DNA from: Peronospora farinosa
Taxonomy: Eukaryota > Oomycota > Peronosporomycetes > Peronosporales > Peronosporaceae
Assembly: GCA_947646735.1 (NCBI GenBank)
Contig: CANTFK010000781.1
Location: forward strand, 62,001-126,000
Direction of reading: 5' to 3'
Length of the DNA: 64,000 bases
A model generated the notes under the pieces. The model was given only the letters and a program-made list of their open reading frames with translations, did not search any database and was not told where the DNA came from. This document shows, piece by piece, positions 1 through 11,977 of the stretch (position 1 is the first letter of the stretch; every line of letters starts with the position of its first letter). The position numbers were made by a program, and so were the translations under genes.

Positions 1-336
1 GAGCCTGTGATTCCTTCAGAGCGTGAGTGGACCGAGTGTTGGTTTTTTGATGAAGAAATGCTGAAATGTTGTGGGTTTTTGTGTGTGTCGGTAGAGCTCC
101 AGCTGAAACTCAAGCAGAAGTATGAAAAAATGGAGAAACAGCGCGAGAATTCGGCGCGTGTGGACTCGATTTTGATTCAACTTATGAAGAAACACGCACC
201 TGAAATTGCTGAAAAGCTGGAGAGCAATAATGCTGCCGCTGCAGCAGGAATTGAGGATCCGGTGGCTACGAACACTACCAAGCACGAAAACGATGTTGTT
301 GGAACCGACGCTGTCAAGCGGCAGAAAGTTGCATAA
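1..336 (+). CDS. 3' end of an unrecognised gene (partial)
   Basis: The window opens inside a gene. Exon <1-22 ends at a GTGAGT donor (23-28), and a 72-bp intron ends in a TAG acceptor at 92-94. The last exon, 95-336, stays in frame and ends with TAA. The visible C-terminus is about 87 residues: a charged, probably helical stretch rich in Lys, Glu and Gln (LKLKQKYEKMEKQ), then a poly-Ala run and a basic tail ending KRQKVA that could be a nuclear localisation signal. No domain is recognisable, so no function is given. The splice is inferred from consensus sites and frame continuity. Confidence 0.5.
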   Translation, partial: EPVIPSEREWTECWFFDEEMLKCCGFLCVSVELQLKLKQKYEKMEKQRENSARVDSILIQLMKKHAPEIAEKLESNNAAAAAGIEDPVATNTTKHENDVVGTDAVKRQKVA

Positions 337-485
337 GCATCATTTGACGGAACTCAACACTGTTTTCCCTTATCTCAAACTTATCTCAACGTTGTTGATG
401 TTAAATGTATGCAGCTACGAGTATCGAGTCGGCTCCTCTTTCAAGCTTTTGCTGATAATCATCAGGTCTCGATTATCGTCGCAAA

Positions 486-1292
486 TTACTGGTCCTTCTT
501 GCTTCCCGCTTGCGCGTACTTGGCGCGCGCTTGGTCCATCAGTCCACTGGCACACTGTTTGGAGTACTCGACCTTGTCTCCAACGTTTCCAGCAACACCT
601 TCAATGTTCGACTTGAGCTTCTCGCTATTCGGTGCGTCCCGTGCTAACACCGTGCGTGGTTGTTTCATCTTGTCCACGCTGGCTTTCCACTTCTTCGGGT
701 AGCGACGACGCAGCATCATTAGCAGGAAAATGGCAAGCAGTGGAATGCTGAAGAACACCACGTGCCGCGCACAGATCCGATCCGTGGGCAATGGCAAGCA
801 GTATTCTCGTTCACCAACGTTCTTGGCAGCTTCAGAGCTCTTATGCAATGTATCCTTGGCTTTTCCTCCGGCAGCGTGCATCGATTCAGCAATACGAGCC
901 TTGACACTATCAACACGTTCTCCAAGATCAGTAATCTCATCATTGAGTTTTTCACTCGCCGCCTTGAAGGAATCCATCACCGAGTCACTGATAGCGTCCG
1001 TCGGTACAGGAGCAGAGTCCGGAAGCCCAGTGGATTCACGTGCCGAAGCTGCCGCTTCTCGCATCACTTCATTCATGTGCTGCATTTTGCCTCGCGCGTA
1101 TTCTCCAAGATTACGTGCATCTTCTTGGATCTGATCCAATGTCCGACGACTGGCGTCGCCCACATTATTACGACGACGCATTTGCTCCGCCTCCGACAAC
1201 ATTTCGTTCACCGTTTCGGATGCAGCCTCTTTGGCTCCACGACCGTCCTTTGACACGTGACTCTTTGGCATACTCGTGGGCATTCGTACCAT
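486..1292 (-). CDS. Single-pass membrane protein with long helical domain, function unknown
   Basis: An intronless ORF of 268 aa. Residues 15-165 are charged, Ala-rich and predicted helical, with no Pro-rich breaks except around 88-98. This resembles an amphipathic or coiled-coil domain of LEA or apolipoprotein-like composition. One strongly hydrophobic segment at about 177-194 is followed by a basic cluster (RRRYPKKWK), so the N-terminal domain probably faces away from the short basic C-terminal tail. There is no cleavable signal peptide, so it is probably anchored in an internal membrane. It is divergent from the WDR77-like gene, with 367 bp between the start codons. No family is recognised. 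Confidence 0.65.
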   Translation of the reverse strand: MVRMPTSMPKSHVSKDGRGAKEAASETVNEMLSEAEQMRRRNNVGDASRRTLDQIQEDARNLGEYARGKMQHMNEVMREAAASARESTGLPDSAPVPTDAISDSVMDSFKAASEKLNDEITDLGERVDSVKARIAESMHAAGGKAKDTLHKSSEAAKNVGEREYCLPLPTDRICARHVVFFSIPLLAIFLLMMLRRRYPKKWKASVDKMKQPRTVLARDAPNSEKLKSNIEGVAGNVGDKVEYSKQCASGLMDQARAKYAQAGSKKDQ

Positions 1293-1659
1293 GTTTCAAA
1301 AGGTGTTTGTTTTGTTCAAGTGGTTCTTGGCTTTCCTGCTAGTTGGATAATGCCAATGCGTCAGCATTACCAAGCGTTGTTTGGGACACGAACCATCAAG
1401 AACAAATTGTTATCAACTGCCATGATCAAATCACCCAGAAACTGATGAACACCTCATCCCATAGAGAAAAGAGACAAGAAAAGAGAAAAAAGTGGCTCTA
1501 ACGGGTTTGAAAACGAAATTTATTTTATTTTTATACCATATAACTGACATTTGTCATTTTAATTTCATGAAAAAGGTTATGGTTAGTACATAGAACGGAC
1601 GGTTATATAGTTTTCATCCCATTGAACCAGTCATTTATTACCGACAATCGTTTTTTATT
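1293..1659. promoter_or_regulatory. Divergent intergenic region, possible oomycete initiator
   Basis: This 367-bp gap holds the 5' regions of two divergent genes. A TCATTT stretch at 1631-1636, about 25 bp before the + strand ATG, resembles the TCATTY core of the oomycete initiator and is followed by a T-rich run. The motif match is seen; its use as a start site is inferred. Confidence 0.3.
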
Positions 1660-2997
1660 ATGCATGCTCATCCGACCTTTACGTCGGCTGCCCAAGTGGA
1701 TGCCGTAGCTGCCTGTTCCTTGTCTCATGTGCTTTTTCTAGATGAAGAGAAGAACGTAAAAGAGCCGGAGTTGCCATTGCTGGCAGTAGCACAATCGCAG
1801 CTGGAAGGAAACGTCTGGAGTGGAAGTGTCGCGTTGCTCGAGGCGACGACGAGTGAGCAGCTTTGTGAGCTGCCACTGGAGACAGGCGTGGCTTCGTTGG
1901 CTTGGTGTGGTGCAGATGGAGATATACTTGCATTGGGATGTGACGACGGGGATGTACGGCTGGTGAGACTGTCGGCAGACGTCGTATTCACCTTTGTACC
2001 AATGACGGCCAATGGCTCAATGGACGAAGAGGATACAATGCCAATAGGATGGGGACATGATGATGTTATTACGGGTGTTAGTAGCTCGAAAGTGGAGAAG
2101 ACGCAGTTGGCTACATGCAGTTGGGATCTTACGTACGTTGGAAGAAGTTGAGAAGTGATCAAAGAAGGTATATTTTACTGACTTTGGCTTGCTATTATTT
2201 GTTTGGTGGGAGATAAGAGTAAAGTTGTGGGATATTGACACAATGGATAAGACACTTGCTACGTTTGATGGTGAGTTTATTGGGTTGTTTGTAGTTGATT
2301 GCAATATAAAGTTTGTTATGACGAGATGTATGTGTCTATAGGCCACACGGACTTGATTTGGGGTGTCGCTATGAACCCAATGCATGGAAATTTGCTGTGC
2401 TCGGCTTCACAGGATCAAACGGTGCAAGTATGGGATGCACGTCATCCTCAAAGTGCAGCGTTGATGGTGTCTACACTTCTTCCAGCATTGTCGGTGGATT
2501 GGCATCCGAGACAATCGACGGTCTTCTCTGTTGGTCTAGAGGATGGCGTGGTGTGTACTTTTGACGTTCGCTCACCACACAAACCGTTGGCTCGACAAGA
2601 GACCCATGAAGCAGCTGTGCATGTCGTGAAGTACTCGCCGTATCATGATGACTTGTTGGCAACGGGTGGTGATGATGGCAGGGCTTTTGTGACTACTGAC
2701 AGCTTTTCATCCGGTCAAATTGCAGGCAGTGGAGTACGTGAATTACTGGTCGGTGAAGAGAAATCTTCACCGCACCGAGACTACGTACGTGCGTTGGAAT
2801 GGTTCAAATTGGCGTCGGCAGTGCTTTCTTCCGATGACAAGAAGTTCGACGCGATGCTCGCCTCGGGCTCATGGGACAAGAGTGTGCACAAGTGGAGCGT
2901 TGCTGAGTACAGTGCTCCTGTATTGGATGAATTGATCTTATCTTACTCTTCTGAAGAGACAATGCCAGTGGCACCGCCCGGAGTACCTGTTGCGTAA
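1660..2997 (+). CDS. WDR77/MEP50-like WD40 protein (methylosome subunit)
   Basis: Three exons (1660-2132, 2218-2270, 2342-2997) splice in frame to 393 aa. GTACGT and GTGAGT donors and introns of 85 and 71 bp support the model. The N-terminal WSGSVALLEA segment, GVASLAWCG, the GHDDVITG blade, VKLWDID, VQVWDARHP and the late HRDYVRALEW/GSWDKSVHKW block match the layout of WDR77/MEP50. That protein is the beta-propeller partner of the arginine methyltransferase PRMT5 in Sm-protein and histone methylation. The length is near the family's usual 340 aa, with a longer acidic loop (about 118-130). The alternative is a generic WD40 protein, but the order of blades and the WSGS start favour WDR77. Confidence 0.7.
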
Positions 2998-5491
2998 CAA
3001 GCTGCAATAATATGAAAGAAAGGAGAAAATCGATCTCCATAGTGTCCATGGACATCGGTCTTCCTCGGTGCTTTCGGCTTCTTTATCTGCTTCGGGCAGT
3101 GCCATTTTTACTTTGTTCAGCAGATCACTCGTTCCTGTCTAGTTCTCTGCTCCGTCGCTTGTGCCGCCAATATCTCCAGCAAGCCGTAGTCTTCGCTGCA
3201 AGTCTTCCGCAGGTTGCATTCAACGTCGACTACTGGACCCATCATCACGACCGTTACGTGAGCCCTTTGGCTGGAAACGAGTCCCGCGTGTCAAACCGAT
3301 TGCGACCGACTCAGCAGCGCCTGTTTACTTGCGTGCGCAGTCCTGCAACTGTTGCGCAGATTCGATCTGTATGTTCTCGAGACCCATGCGTATCTTTATA
3401 AAGTCAAGTCTCCACACAAAGCGGACGCTGCTTGATGATCATATCTCTTAGATGTATCTTGCAGCCCAACAACATGCAGTTTCATCAGTCTCGATCTGAT
3501 CGCAGGTCTGGAACAACTCTTGCTGGATGTCATCGATAGCGCAGGACTATAGGTACATTAAAGCCTGACCAATCTGCCATAGCATAATATTGAAAGACTT
3601 TTAGACGTACAAGTTGCAGTATCAAGCTACTCTAAATAAATCGTGCTGCTAGAGTTCTAGTTGTCATTCAACTACCAAATTTGGAGCTCATGACTAGCAA
3701 TCGCACTATTGTTTAGGCGTTGCTCTCTATCACTTAGAGAAGAGAGCGCGGATCGAGGCACCACAGCTAGTCAAGGACAAGCGTGTAGAAAGGGAAGGTA
3801 AAAGCCGACGAATCGTTTGCTGGGAACTGGTTCGTGTCTATAGGCCATTTTTTCACAGAACATTAGTGTTGTCCTGCGCTGATAATCAGCGTCGAGCCGC
3901 AAAGCTCAGGTTTTTGCACTGGGGCATAAGGCGGGAATAACGAATGCGAACAAGAGACTGTTGCGGCGGCCGCCTTTCATCTTGATGATCGGAGACCAGA
4001 TCGTTCGACCGGATTTGCTCTACGCCTCCGGCGCTACGGGTTCTCTGCTAGGGTTCCTCGCACGCCATCGCCGCAGTGTCCATTGATCCAGCAGTGACCC
4101 ATGCGGCCACACCTGGCAGCTGCTAGTGCCATTTCAAGGCAATGAAGTAATTTGTTGACGCGTCACGGGGTCACATCTCTAAGATAAAGACGCTGCACAG
4201 CTCTATTCACCGACGCGCGGTACTGTCATCGAATGGACACCGACCCCGGCATGGCAAACGAACGATGTCACCTTGGAAAAGCGCGCGAACGTGCGCAGTT
4301 TACTCTTCAACGTCGTGATGACATTTCAACTCCGACCGGTATCGTTACATGTGTACGCGGAAATTGCCGCCGTGTTGGCTACTGTATAGTCGATACCCAT
4401 GTAGACTACGAGCTCTTCATAGCCTACGGCTGGATGATTTGGGGCTCGCAAGCTTCAATAGCACTCTTTGCGCTCCATAGCGTCTAGATTTGTGTCGTTT
4501 GATAGAGTGCGATCGTGGAACCATTTTGGCAATCATACGTCAGTACAGTACAGTAGAAAAGACTTGTGGCAGACGAGGGTCAGCTGGCAGCAATCGGGAC
4601 AAGTTGACTGATTTGTTACAGGCAAGCAGGTAGCTAGCTAGACGAGAAAAAAATTCGAGTCCAGGTAAGGAAGGGGGTATGAAGCAAGCAGTAAGGGAGA
4701 GATCGTAGTAGGAGGTGGCAGAAGACATCCGTTCAAATCATAACCGGCTCAAAAAGGTGAAGAAGGCAGAGAGCGGAGCCAGTTGGTGAGGAGATCGAAC
4801 AAGAAGCTCGCGTGCGCTTTGCTGCAATAGTGTGTCTGCACAACGGACAGGAGCTTTTTTTTAACAGCACTGGGGTCATTTCGACCACCCCCCTCAGCCT
4901 GTTCTTTCGTTAACATCTTTATGCACTAACTAACCCCGTTAAGCGGAAAAGGCAGGGCCAAGTCTACCAACACTCTTTTTTCGACGCTATCATGATCTTT
5001 TGGGTAAATTGTACCCATAAATTGAGCACTTTTCAGTGTTATGGTTCCCTTTTGAAACGGCATTGCAACTTAGCTAAGTGTTCTGGCAAAGAGCATGCTG
5101 GAGCCGTAGCAAGAATCAGAGCGGTACCTCCAGTTGCTACGAGTAAGTAGCCAATTAGCGTGCGTGCCCATCTTTCTTGTTGTGATATTCGGGTCAGCGT
5201 ATTGCGCCGATTTTGCTCATCCCACCCAAAATCTGGAAAGGAACGAAAATGGTGTGGTCCACTCGATCCACGACAGCATATACGGCTCTCTCGCGCCGGG
5301 CGTCAGTACCATTTGCCATCTTGCTGGCCACGACACACACAGACGGAGCTTTTTGTAGCTTGGCCTATTCTTGAGGAGGGAGTAGGACCCGCCGCCACAG
5401 AGCGAGCAAGTATCAATCTGCCCAGCCGAGTGAAACGTAGCGCGGTTGTGCAATCAGTAACAGGGAGCACTAAAAAAAGAGTAGAGCAGGA
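2998..5491. other. Gene-poor interval, 2.5 kb
   Basis: I see no convincing gene. Short open frames such as 3012-3401 (+) have no recognisable domain or clear splice sites. The sequence has T-runs and mixed composition and may contain decayed repeats. Confidence 0.4.
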
Positions 5492-5938
5492 ATGGAAATT
5501 GCTAAAAATGTACGCGATTTCCTTGTGGGGATGAAGGAGACATTATCCCCTGAGGAAGATCAACTATTGTCAAGTCTTCAGACGTTGCATGAGAAGTATC
5601 TTAATATCATGGAAGACTTCTCCGTAGAAGTGTCGGAGAAGGCATTGAGTATGAGTCCAGAGTCACGAATGGAAGCTCACCAGCTACGACTCAAGATCTA
5701 CCAGGACTGGCGTGCCAGACTAATGGAACGTGTATTTGACAACTCGAAGGAGATCGCGTCGGCTGAAGATGCCAAATCTCACGTGCCTGAGTGTGATTGT
5801 TGTTGTTGCGAACTAACACGACGACTCGACAGCTACGAGATCGTGACGGCTGACTACATTCAAGTAAATACTCGAAGCAAGAACCCGGAGAATGACTCTG
5901 CTGAGCCTTTTCAACTGCCGGACTTCCTGACCACCTAA
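5492..5938 (+). CDS. Small acidic hypothetical protein with Cys-rich CDCCCC motif
   Basis: An intronless ORF of 148 aa starting ATGGAAATTGC and ending TAA. Residues 1-95 look helical and acidic (LSPEEDQLLSSLQ, EDFSVEVSEKAL). A cysteine cluster CDCCCC lies at about residues 101-106, which could bind a metal or be lipidated. The tail is polar. There is no signal peptide or membrane segment. The gene stands alone between two gene-poor intervals. The family is not recognised. Codon use looks coding, but support is only the ORF itself. Confidence 0.45.
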   Translation: MEIAKNVRDFLVGMKETLSPEEDQLLSSLQTLHEKYLNIMEDFSVEVSEKALSMSPESRMEAHQLRLKIYQDWRARLMERVFDNSKEIASAEDAKSHVPECDCCCCELTRRLDSYEIVTADYIQVNTRSKNPENDSAEPFQLPDFLTT

Positions 5939-8195
5939 GCTGCTGCAATGGTGGTACGCTTAACTAGTTAGGGATATCTCGGCAGCAAGTGCGGGGAGTT
6001 GGGAACGTTTGCGCATCTCGTGTGGAACAAAGAGAAGAACTGTATCGCGAGATGGGACTGTTCTTGAAATTCTCGGGAGGCTGCCGAGCAGTAAAATACG
6101 TGGGTTAACTACTACTACTACTACAAGCAGGGGCGCTTGCGCGGCGCCGCGATCGTGGAAGTCGCGGCCGCCCCGACGTGAGTGAGTGGGTGTGTGTCGA
6201 AACAATAGAGTGCGCCGACTGCGTCTTCGCCGTCACTGGAAGCGCGTGCATTACAGTCGGTTAGTGGTATCATGATCCCCCCGCCTCGATGCGCAGGTTT
6301 ATAAGCAAGTTTATATAAGTACAAAGGGCTCGTTTTTTGTTTGCTAGTTGCTAGTTGTGCGCAGGAAAGAAGAAAGGAAGGAAGAAGAGATCAATCGTTT
6401 AGCTTCGCGCCAGATTCTCCGCTGTACACGCGCTAGCAGGGGCTGAGCCGAGCCAAGGGAGAAGAGTACGCGCGCGTGCAAAAAACCTGCCGAGAATGTT
6501 GAGCTTGAGATAGTCCCTTCAGTCTCGACGTTGCAGGTTGGTTGTCAATTAAAAGTATCCTTTGTGTTGTATGGGATGCACTATGGCCAGCAGGACTTTG
6601 ATCTCGTGTTTGCTGCATGGCCATCTGCTTGCTACGTTGGACAAGTGCAGTTGCATGACGACTGTGTGCTAGTCATTTCAGCGACGGTAGCACTAATGTC
6701 AAGATATCTTCACTTGGCAGGCCAGTATATTGACCCGTCTATGCGTCTAAGAATACAGTGACCTCAATCTGCACAAAGACCAGTGATCGCTCGATTCAGA
6801 AACTCAGAACAATAGGAAACGCCTGTTTACAGTAATCAATAGTATCAGGGGTATAAATAGGTTAACATTACTAAATTAAACCGCACGTCAAGCGTTCACA
6901 CTCTATGCGCGAGAAGCTCCAAATTCTGATCCATCAGATTTGATTGCGTCCAAGAAAAAAACGCCGACAAGAAAAAAAATGGAGCGAAAAATCTACCTAC
7001 CGACGACGACGGCAACGCCTTTTTGACGAGCATATGAGTTGGATCCGACTCTTTGATAGTGGAGTCAGTTTGTGCTGCAAACGAGGCTTGTCATAGCTAA
7101 AGCCGTTGGTCCACCAAGATTATTTGGCGTGGGTATCCTGCAAGTTCTTCACCTCGTTGCTTGGTGATCAGGGCTGCAGTACGGCGGCGATATTCGCCCG
7201 TCCCCTGTTCATGCCCAAATCTAGTCTTGGTGTGAGTACATGATGAATGAACAAGACGGAAGCGGTGTAGCCGTCGGAGCACATGTCTTTCCATAAGCAC
7301 AATCCTCCAAACCCTTATCTCTGAGGCACTGACCTGCAGATTCTGCAGCTTCAAGATGAAAAACCCGACGGCGACTTGATTGCAGCGTGCTAAAATTAAT
7401 GCTAATACGGTGGTGTTGGATGCCACTCATAGCGTTTTGGCTGATCGCCGGGCGTTATCGATGTTTACCGAGTTTTGTGAGGAGACGAACTCCTGGCGTG
7501 TAAGACGCACACTGGTCGATGGATTTTGTATTAGTTGTTGGAAAGTACATTGCAGAGACTTCGCATCTGCTTGGTGGGTCGCTACCGTACATGGCACGAA
7601 CCCGAGTCTTGCTCTGGCCTGGGAAAATAAAGGACATCAAACCATTTTCGTAGTCGCGACTTTTCAAGGCAATGTATGATTAGTATGGAAGTGAAATGTG
7701 ACGGGGTGATCAGGACTTTCTGTTGAAGTGCCAGGCGAACCGACAGCATTAACTGTCAATGAAGGCAGAAAAAACATCGATCTCATTTGGATCGTGGCGA
7801 TGTTTGGTGTGAGAGTCAGCCACTTTTGGAAAAAATGCGAAAGCGTTGGGCCGTCGTGCAACACATCTGCACGACTGACTCAACGGCAGCACCTGTGAGT
7901 CAGCCAGAGTGTCGACTAAACGCCGTATCGTTTTGCATCGAACAATGTTCGATGAACATCATTGAAAAGCGACACCTGCTGCCGCTTTTTGACCTACACT
8001 AGCAGGTGTGACTACGACGAGATAAATTGAGGAAAACGATACACGAGACATTTGGTATTCAATGACAACAAGACCGATCAAAACATGGTAGCTTCGGTCA
8101 TTTATTAATGTTACCATATCCATAATGTTATTATTGTACGCCCATTCAAGAAACGTGGTCCACATCATTCCACATTTCGCCGACTTTCAAGCAAC
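5939..8195. other. Gene-poor interval, 2.3 kb
   Basis: No gene could be supported. An open frame at 7380-7679 (+) contains VVLDATH, loosely like the start of a MULE transposase domain, but lacks an ATG and the rest of the domain. It may be a transposon relic. Confidence 0.35.
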
Positions 8196-8617
8196 ATGGT
8201 GCGTGGAGTTGATGCGTCTCTCGCTGTTGGGGCCGTGTTAACCTGCCCTCTCTGTAATGTTTCCTGCTTTTTTTCATGTGCAGGCAGCAGACCGATTTAA
8301 CATCAACCGACAGTGGGAGCATCTACAGGCCAAATACGTGGGCACAGGCCATGCTGACACCACCAAATTGTACGTGTTTGATAGCAGCAAACTGGTGGGT
8401 GCATTTCTCGTACTAACGACTGTGGCTGTGGCATTGCTGCTGCAGTGAATGGGCAGTGAACCAACACCGTGATACATTGGCGTCGCACTTGGGCCATTCA
8501 GACATGATGGCGTACTTTGCCGTGGCGGAGAACGAGAGTATGGGTCGAGTGCGCTATAACATGTTGGAGAAAATGCTGCAGCCCTGTGGACCCCCACCAC
8601 AGAAGGAAGAGGAATAA
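8196..8617 (+). CDS. SF3B5: Splicing factor 3B subunit 5 (SF3b10)
   Basis: Three exons encode 86 aa, the same length as human SF3B5: the start codon alone (8196-8198), 8284-8369 and 8446-8617. The product has the family hallmarks in order: QWEHLQAKYVGTGHADTTK, then WAVNQHRDT, GHSDMMAYFAVAENES and NMLEKMLQPCGPP. SF3b5 is a small core subunit of the SF3b complex in U2 snRNP, which recognises the intron branch point in the nucleus. Intron 1 starts directly after ATG at a GTGCGT donor. Intron 2 (76 bp) carries a perfect TACTAAC branch site at 8411-8417, the element this complex helps select. Identity is very secure; the first exon rests on the ATG|GTGCGT arrangement. Confidence 0.92.
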
Positions 8618-10239
8618 TGACGTGCTACTGGACCATTTCTTGTAAGAGTTGAGGTCATTTTAGTGCATGAAATGCAAATAGGTGCACGTGACATTGTGAC
8701 CACAGAAGATTAAGCTGTGTCTTGTGCTGTGCGTGGTGTTTGCTATTTACCAGAAGGTCTGTAGCGAGTAGCCGTAGGTTCAGCTTGACCCATGGACGAT
8801 TGGACGATACATTTGTTCCTCGAGACAATGTAGATCTCCATTATTGCCGTGATCAAACTACTTCTTTCTACTCTTAAGTGCACGCGCTGCTTTCGCTGTG
8901 CTACCATTTTCATTGTACATATTTGCACTAGAGATGTTCAACTACATTCAAAAGCCATCATTTGTTCCGTCCTGTCAAGGAACGAAATACGGTCTATCCC
9001 TTGCACACAAGACATCCATTTACAGCACTATTTGAAGGATCTCTGGTCTTTGATTTTCTGTTCCGTATGTTCTTTTCAAGAAAAGTGATCACTATCCGAG
9101 TCGCTCTATTTAACATCCAGTCGAGGTGGTTAATGTTTACAGCGGTCCATTACAAGATCTCTGAAAGGGCCTAAGCTCAGAATATGTATCCTGTTGGCTA
9201 AGCCGTTCCGACTACAAGCTTGACAATGGTGTCTTCCATTGCTAGGCGGAGGTAGACGCCATTGCTGATATCCCTATGTCGCTGTTATTCCTTTATAGCA
9301 ACTGCTCGAAGTTGGCGAAGAAGGCGCTACCTCTTGCTCTGTAGACGCACTTCCCTACTCCTGTTCCGCTGGATGCATTTGAGCTTAAAGTTACACCCTT
9401 GAGCGGATGATACCTCCGATCGCGTCCAGTGCGTGATGAGGTATGCCCAAGACTTGGTCACTCCTACGTAGTCCTAGAGGATGTAGGAGTCCTTCGTGTT
9501 GCCCGGGTCAGGCCAAATGCCTCTTGCATGTTGAGTCCGTTTCGCGTCACAGGTTCAACTGATGGGCAGAACTCTGTAGCATACCCAGACCTGGTATTCC
9601 GTTAGAGTGTGTTCGTGTTTCCAGAGATGTGCCGATGACTGTGACATTGGGAAGTGGTTGCTGTTCTGGAGTCATCTCGGTGTTGTAGCCTATTGCTAAA
9701 TGTATCTTCCCTTCGTCGTGATGGAAGGGTTGGCGTTGTAGTGTCTTGAAAGCGTGGATGTTGTTAATGGAGGGTATTGAGCTCCATGAAAACCTATGTA
9801 GCTACGGATGCGCTATGAGCCAAGCACCGTCTTCCGTGTTTGCTGTTGTAGATTCACCAGCTCCTGTTGATCACTTTCGGGCACATCTGTCATGTGATCA
9901 ATGATCCAGGAAACTCCGTTGTTGGCTTGGTAGAGGACGATAAGGGCAAAATGGCCGCCGACGTGCGCTTGCTAACGCCCCCCTGGCTCAATATTTTGAC
10001 GTGTCTGCTTGGAGCTTCTCGTCGAGTTGAATCTCAGCTGCATTCGTACCTTCTGTCCAAAAGAGCTGTTTTATGTACATAAAGCTGCAATGGACGCTCT
10101 CTTTTCTATGGTGCGGGTTTATCTATCATCGGTCAAAAACAGTACAAGTTGTCTACATAAAAAGAACTACTAAAAAAGAGCTATAGTGTGTCGTCACTAT
10201 TCGGAACAGTGACTATCCGCACTCTGAGCTCATTTGACA
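8618..10239. other. Intergenic interval with possible decayed repeat
   Basis: I see no intact gene. Reading 9300-9700 on the minus strand gives short stretches with several stops that look like an old mobile-element relic, but no domain could be assigned. Confidence 0.3.
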
Positions 10240-11532
10240 ATGCGCTTCCGTCCATGCATCGATATTCACGCTGGCGAGGTCAAGCAGATTGTCGGTTCTA
10301 CACTCACGGACAGTAAAGATGCAGAACCTGTCACGAACTTTGTAGCTTCACAAAGTGCTGGTGATTTTGCCCGGTATTGTCCCTCCATTTCGTGCAACAT
10401 TGTGTCCTTTGTAACGGGTTGTGGTGCATGTTGCTAGAATGTACAAGACCAATAACTTGATTGGTGGTCATGTCATCATGTTGGGTACATCACAAGTCAA
10501 TACAAATGCAGCTTTGGAGGCTTTAGAGGCTTATCCCGGTCGACTCCAAGTAGGCGGTCAGTTTCTCGAGCTTTTTTCATAGATATCTCTCTTGACTGGT
10601 ATTATTGACACTAATATTATTGTATTTTTCATTATTGTGGCTACTCTTAGGTGGTATAAATGCCGACAATTGCCAATTTTTCATTGAAAAAGGTGCAAGT
10701 CACGTGATTGTCACGTCATACGTGTTTCGAGATGGTCAAATTGACTTTGATCGGCTCGAGAAGCTCAAGCAGCTCATTGGCAAAGAACATTTGGTGCTGG
10801 ATCTGAGCTGTCGGAAGAAGGTGGAGGACAATAAGTTCTATGTGATGACAGATCGCTGGCAGAAGTTTACGACGACGTCTATCGAGTACGTATCGAGACA
10901 AAAGACAGAGTCAATGCAGTGTTAAAGCTAACACTGCGTGTTACTGTGGGTTGTTTTGACGTAGTGAGGCTCTGTTTCACCGTCTTGCTGAATATTGTGA
11001 TGAGTTTTTAGTCCATGCTGTGGACGTTGAAGGCAAGCGGTGTGGCATCCAAGTACGGACGTATTGTCAGACGTAGTAATGTGGAAGAGAAGAGATCTTA
11101 ACAATGTGGCTTGTGTTGTATCCTTTTTTTAGCAAGAGCTTGTGAAGCTTCTGGCAAAATGGTGCCCCCTCCCCGTTACGTATGCTGGTGGTGCCAGTTC
11201 CTTGGTGCGTTGACTTTCTTGTAATTAATATACCTATAATGATCAATGAAGGGTACGATATTATTCACTAAAGGATGTTTGTATCTTGCTGTGGTTTAGG
11301 ATGATCTGGACTTCGTGGAGCGTATTGGCAACGGCAAGGTGATAAACAATCCGCTAGTAGCAAGGATTCCTCATACGCTTGTTTTGTAAATCGATTTTGG
11401 CTGACGTCTTCTTCTTCTTTTGCGATTTTTATGCAGGTGGACCTTTCGATTGGTAGTGCTCTTGACATCTTTGGTGGTGATATTCGCTACGAAGATGTGG
11501 TTGCGTGGGACAGGAAGCGTGCCAGCAACTAG
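10240..11532 (+). CDS. HIS6: Phosphoribosylformimino-AICAR ribotide isomerase (HisA type, eukaryotic HIS6)
   Basis: Seven exons splice in frame to 260 aa: 10240-10373, 10438-10556, 10651-10885, 10965-11052, 11133-11204, 11300-11338 and 11437-11532. Yeast His6 is 261 aa. The enzyme catalyses the Amadori isomerisation of ProFAR to PRFAR, step four of histidine synthesis, on a (beta-alpha)8 barrel. The order matches the eukaryotic form: [18 protein letters not shown] with the catalytic Asp near the N-terminus, [46 protein letters not shown] with the second catalytic Asp, VTYAGGASS, and [14 protein letters not shown]. All introns are 64-98 bp. The start is the ATG at 10240. Confidence 0.93.
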
Positions 11533-11800
11533 ACTTCTTCGTATAGACGACGTGTAAGGGACTCCCGTGCTCTCGCAGTCTGTGTCGATCGCCCAAAGTA
11601 CTAACATGTCGGCACAATTTTTTTTTGCAAATATGGTTCGAACAATGCGCTAGAAATAGGATCATATGGCCACATTTTAGCTTGTCAGTTGTCTCGTCCG
11701 AGCAGATTTCATTTTGGAAGGGCTGTTAGTATGTTCTTAGTCTGAAGAACGCATGCGTGGAAGCGAGAACGGGCTTGTTCTTGTCAGAGTCCTTTTCACC

Positions 11801-11977
11801 ATGTATCGTGCAAGCATCTTGTGCCTCAGTTGGCTGGCTGTTCTGTTCTGCAGCGACTTTTTGTGGTGCATGCATTTCTCGCTATCCACTGAACACACCG
11901 CTGGATACAACAAACGAGCTCTCGACGACGCTGGATCTTCAAAGTCATATAGAGTCCCGGATAAGCTGAAACAATAG
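11801..11977 (+). CDS. Possible small secreted protein or decayed effector N-terminus
   Basis: An ATG opens 58 codons whose first about 24 residues look like a Sec signal peptide (MYRASILCLSWLAVLFCS). A polar segment with NKRALDDAG follows, at the distance from the start where RxLR-type motifs sit in oomycete effectors, and the frame then stops. The motif is not canonical RxLR. This could be a tiny secreted protein, the front of a broken effector gene, or chance; there is no downstream domain. Confidence 0.25.
   Translation: MYRASILCLSWLAVLFCSDFLWCMHFSLSTEHTAGYNKRALDDAGSSKSYRVPDKLKQ

Noticed and set aside
206..702. Overlapping + strand frames
   Set aside because: Frameshifted readings of the first exon and antisense of the membrane-protein gene.
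3012..3401. 129-aa + strand frame
   Set aside because: No domain, odd composition and no supporting splice or start context.
7380..7679. Frame with VVLDATH, suggesting a MULE transposase
   Set aside because: A single short motif, no ATG and no following DDE signature.
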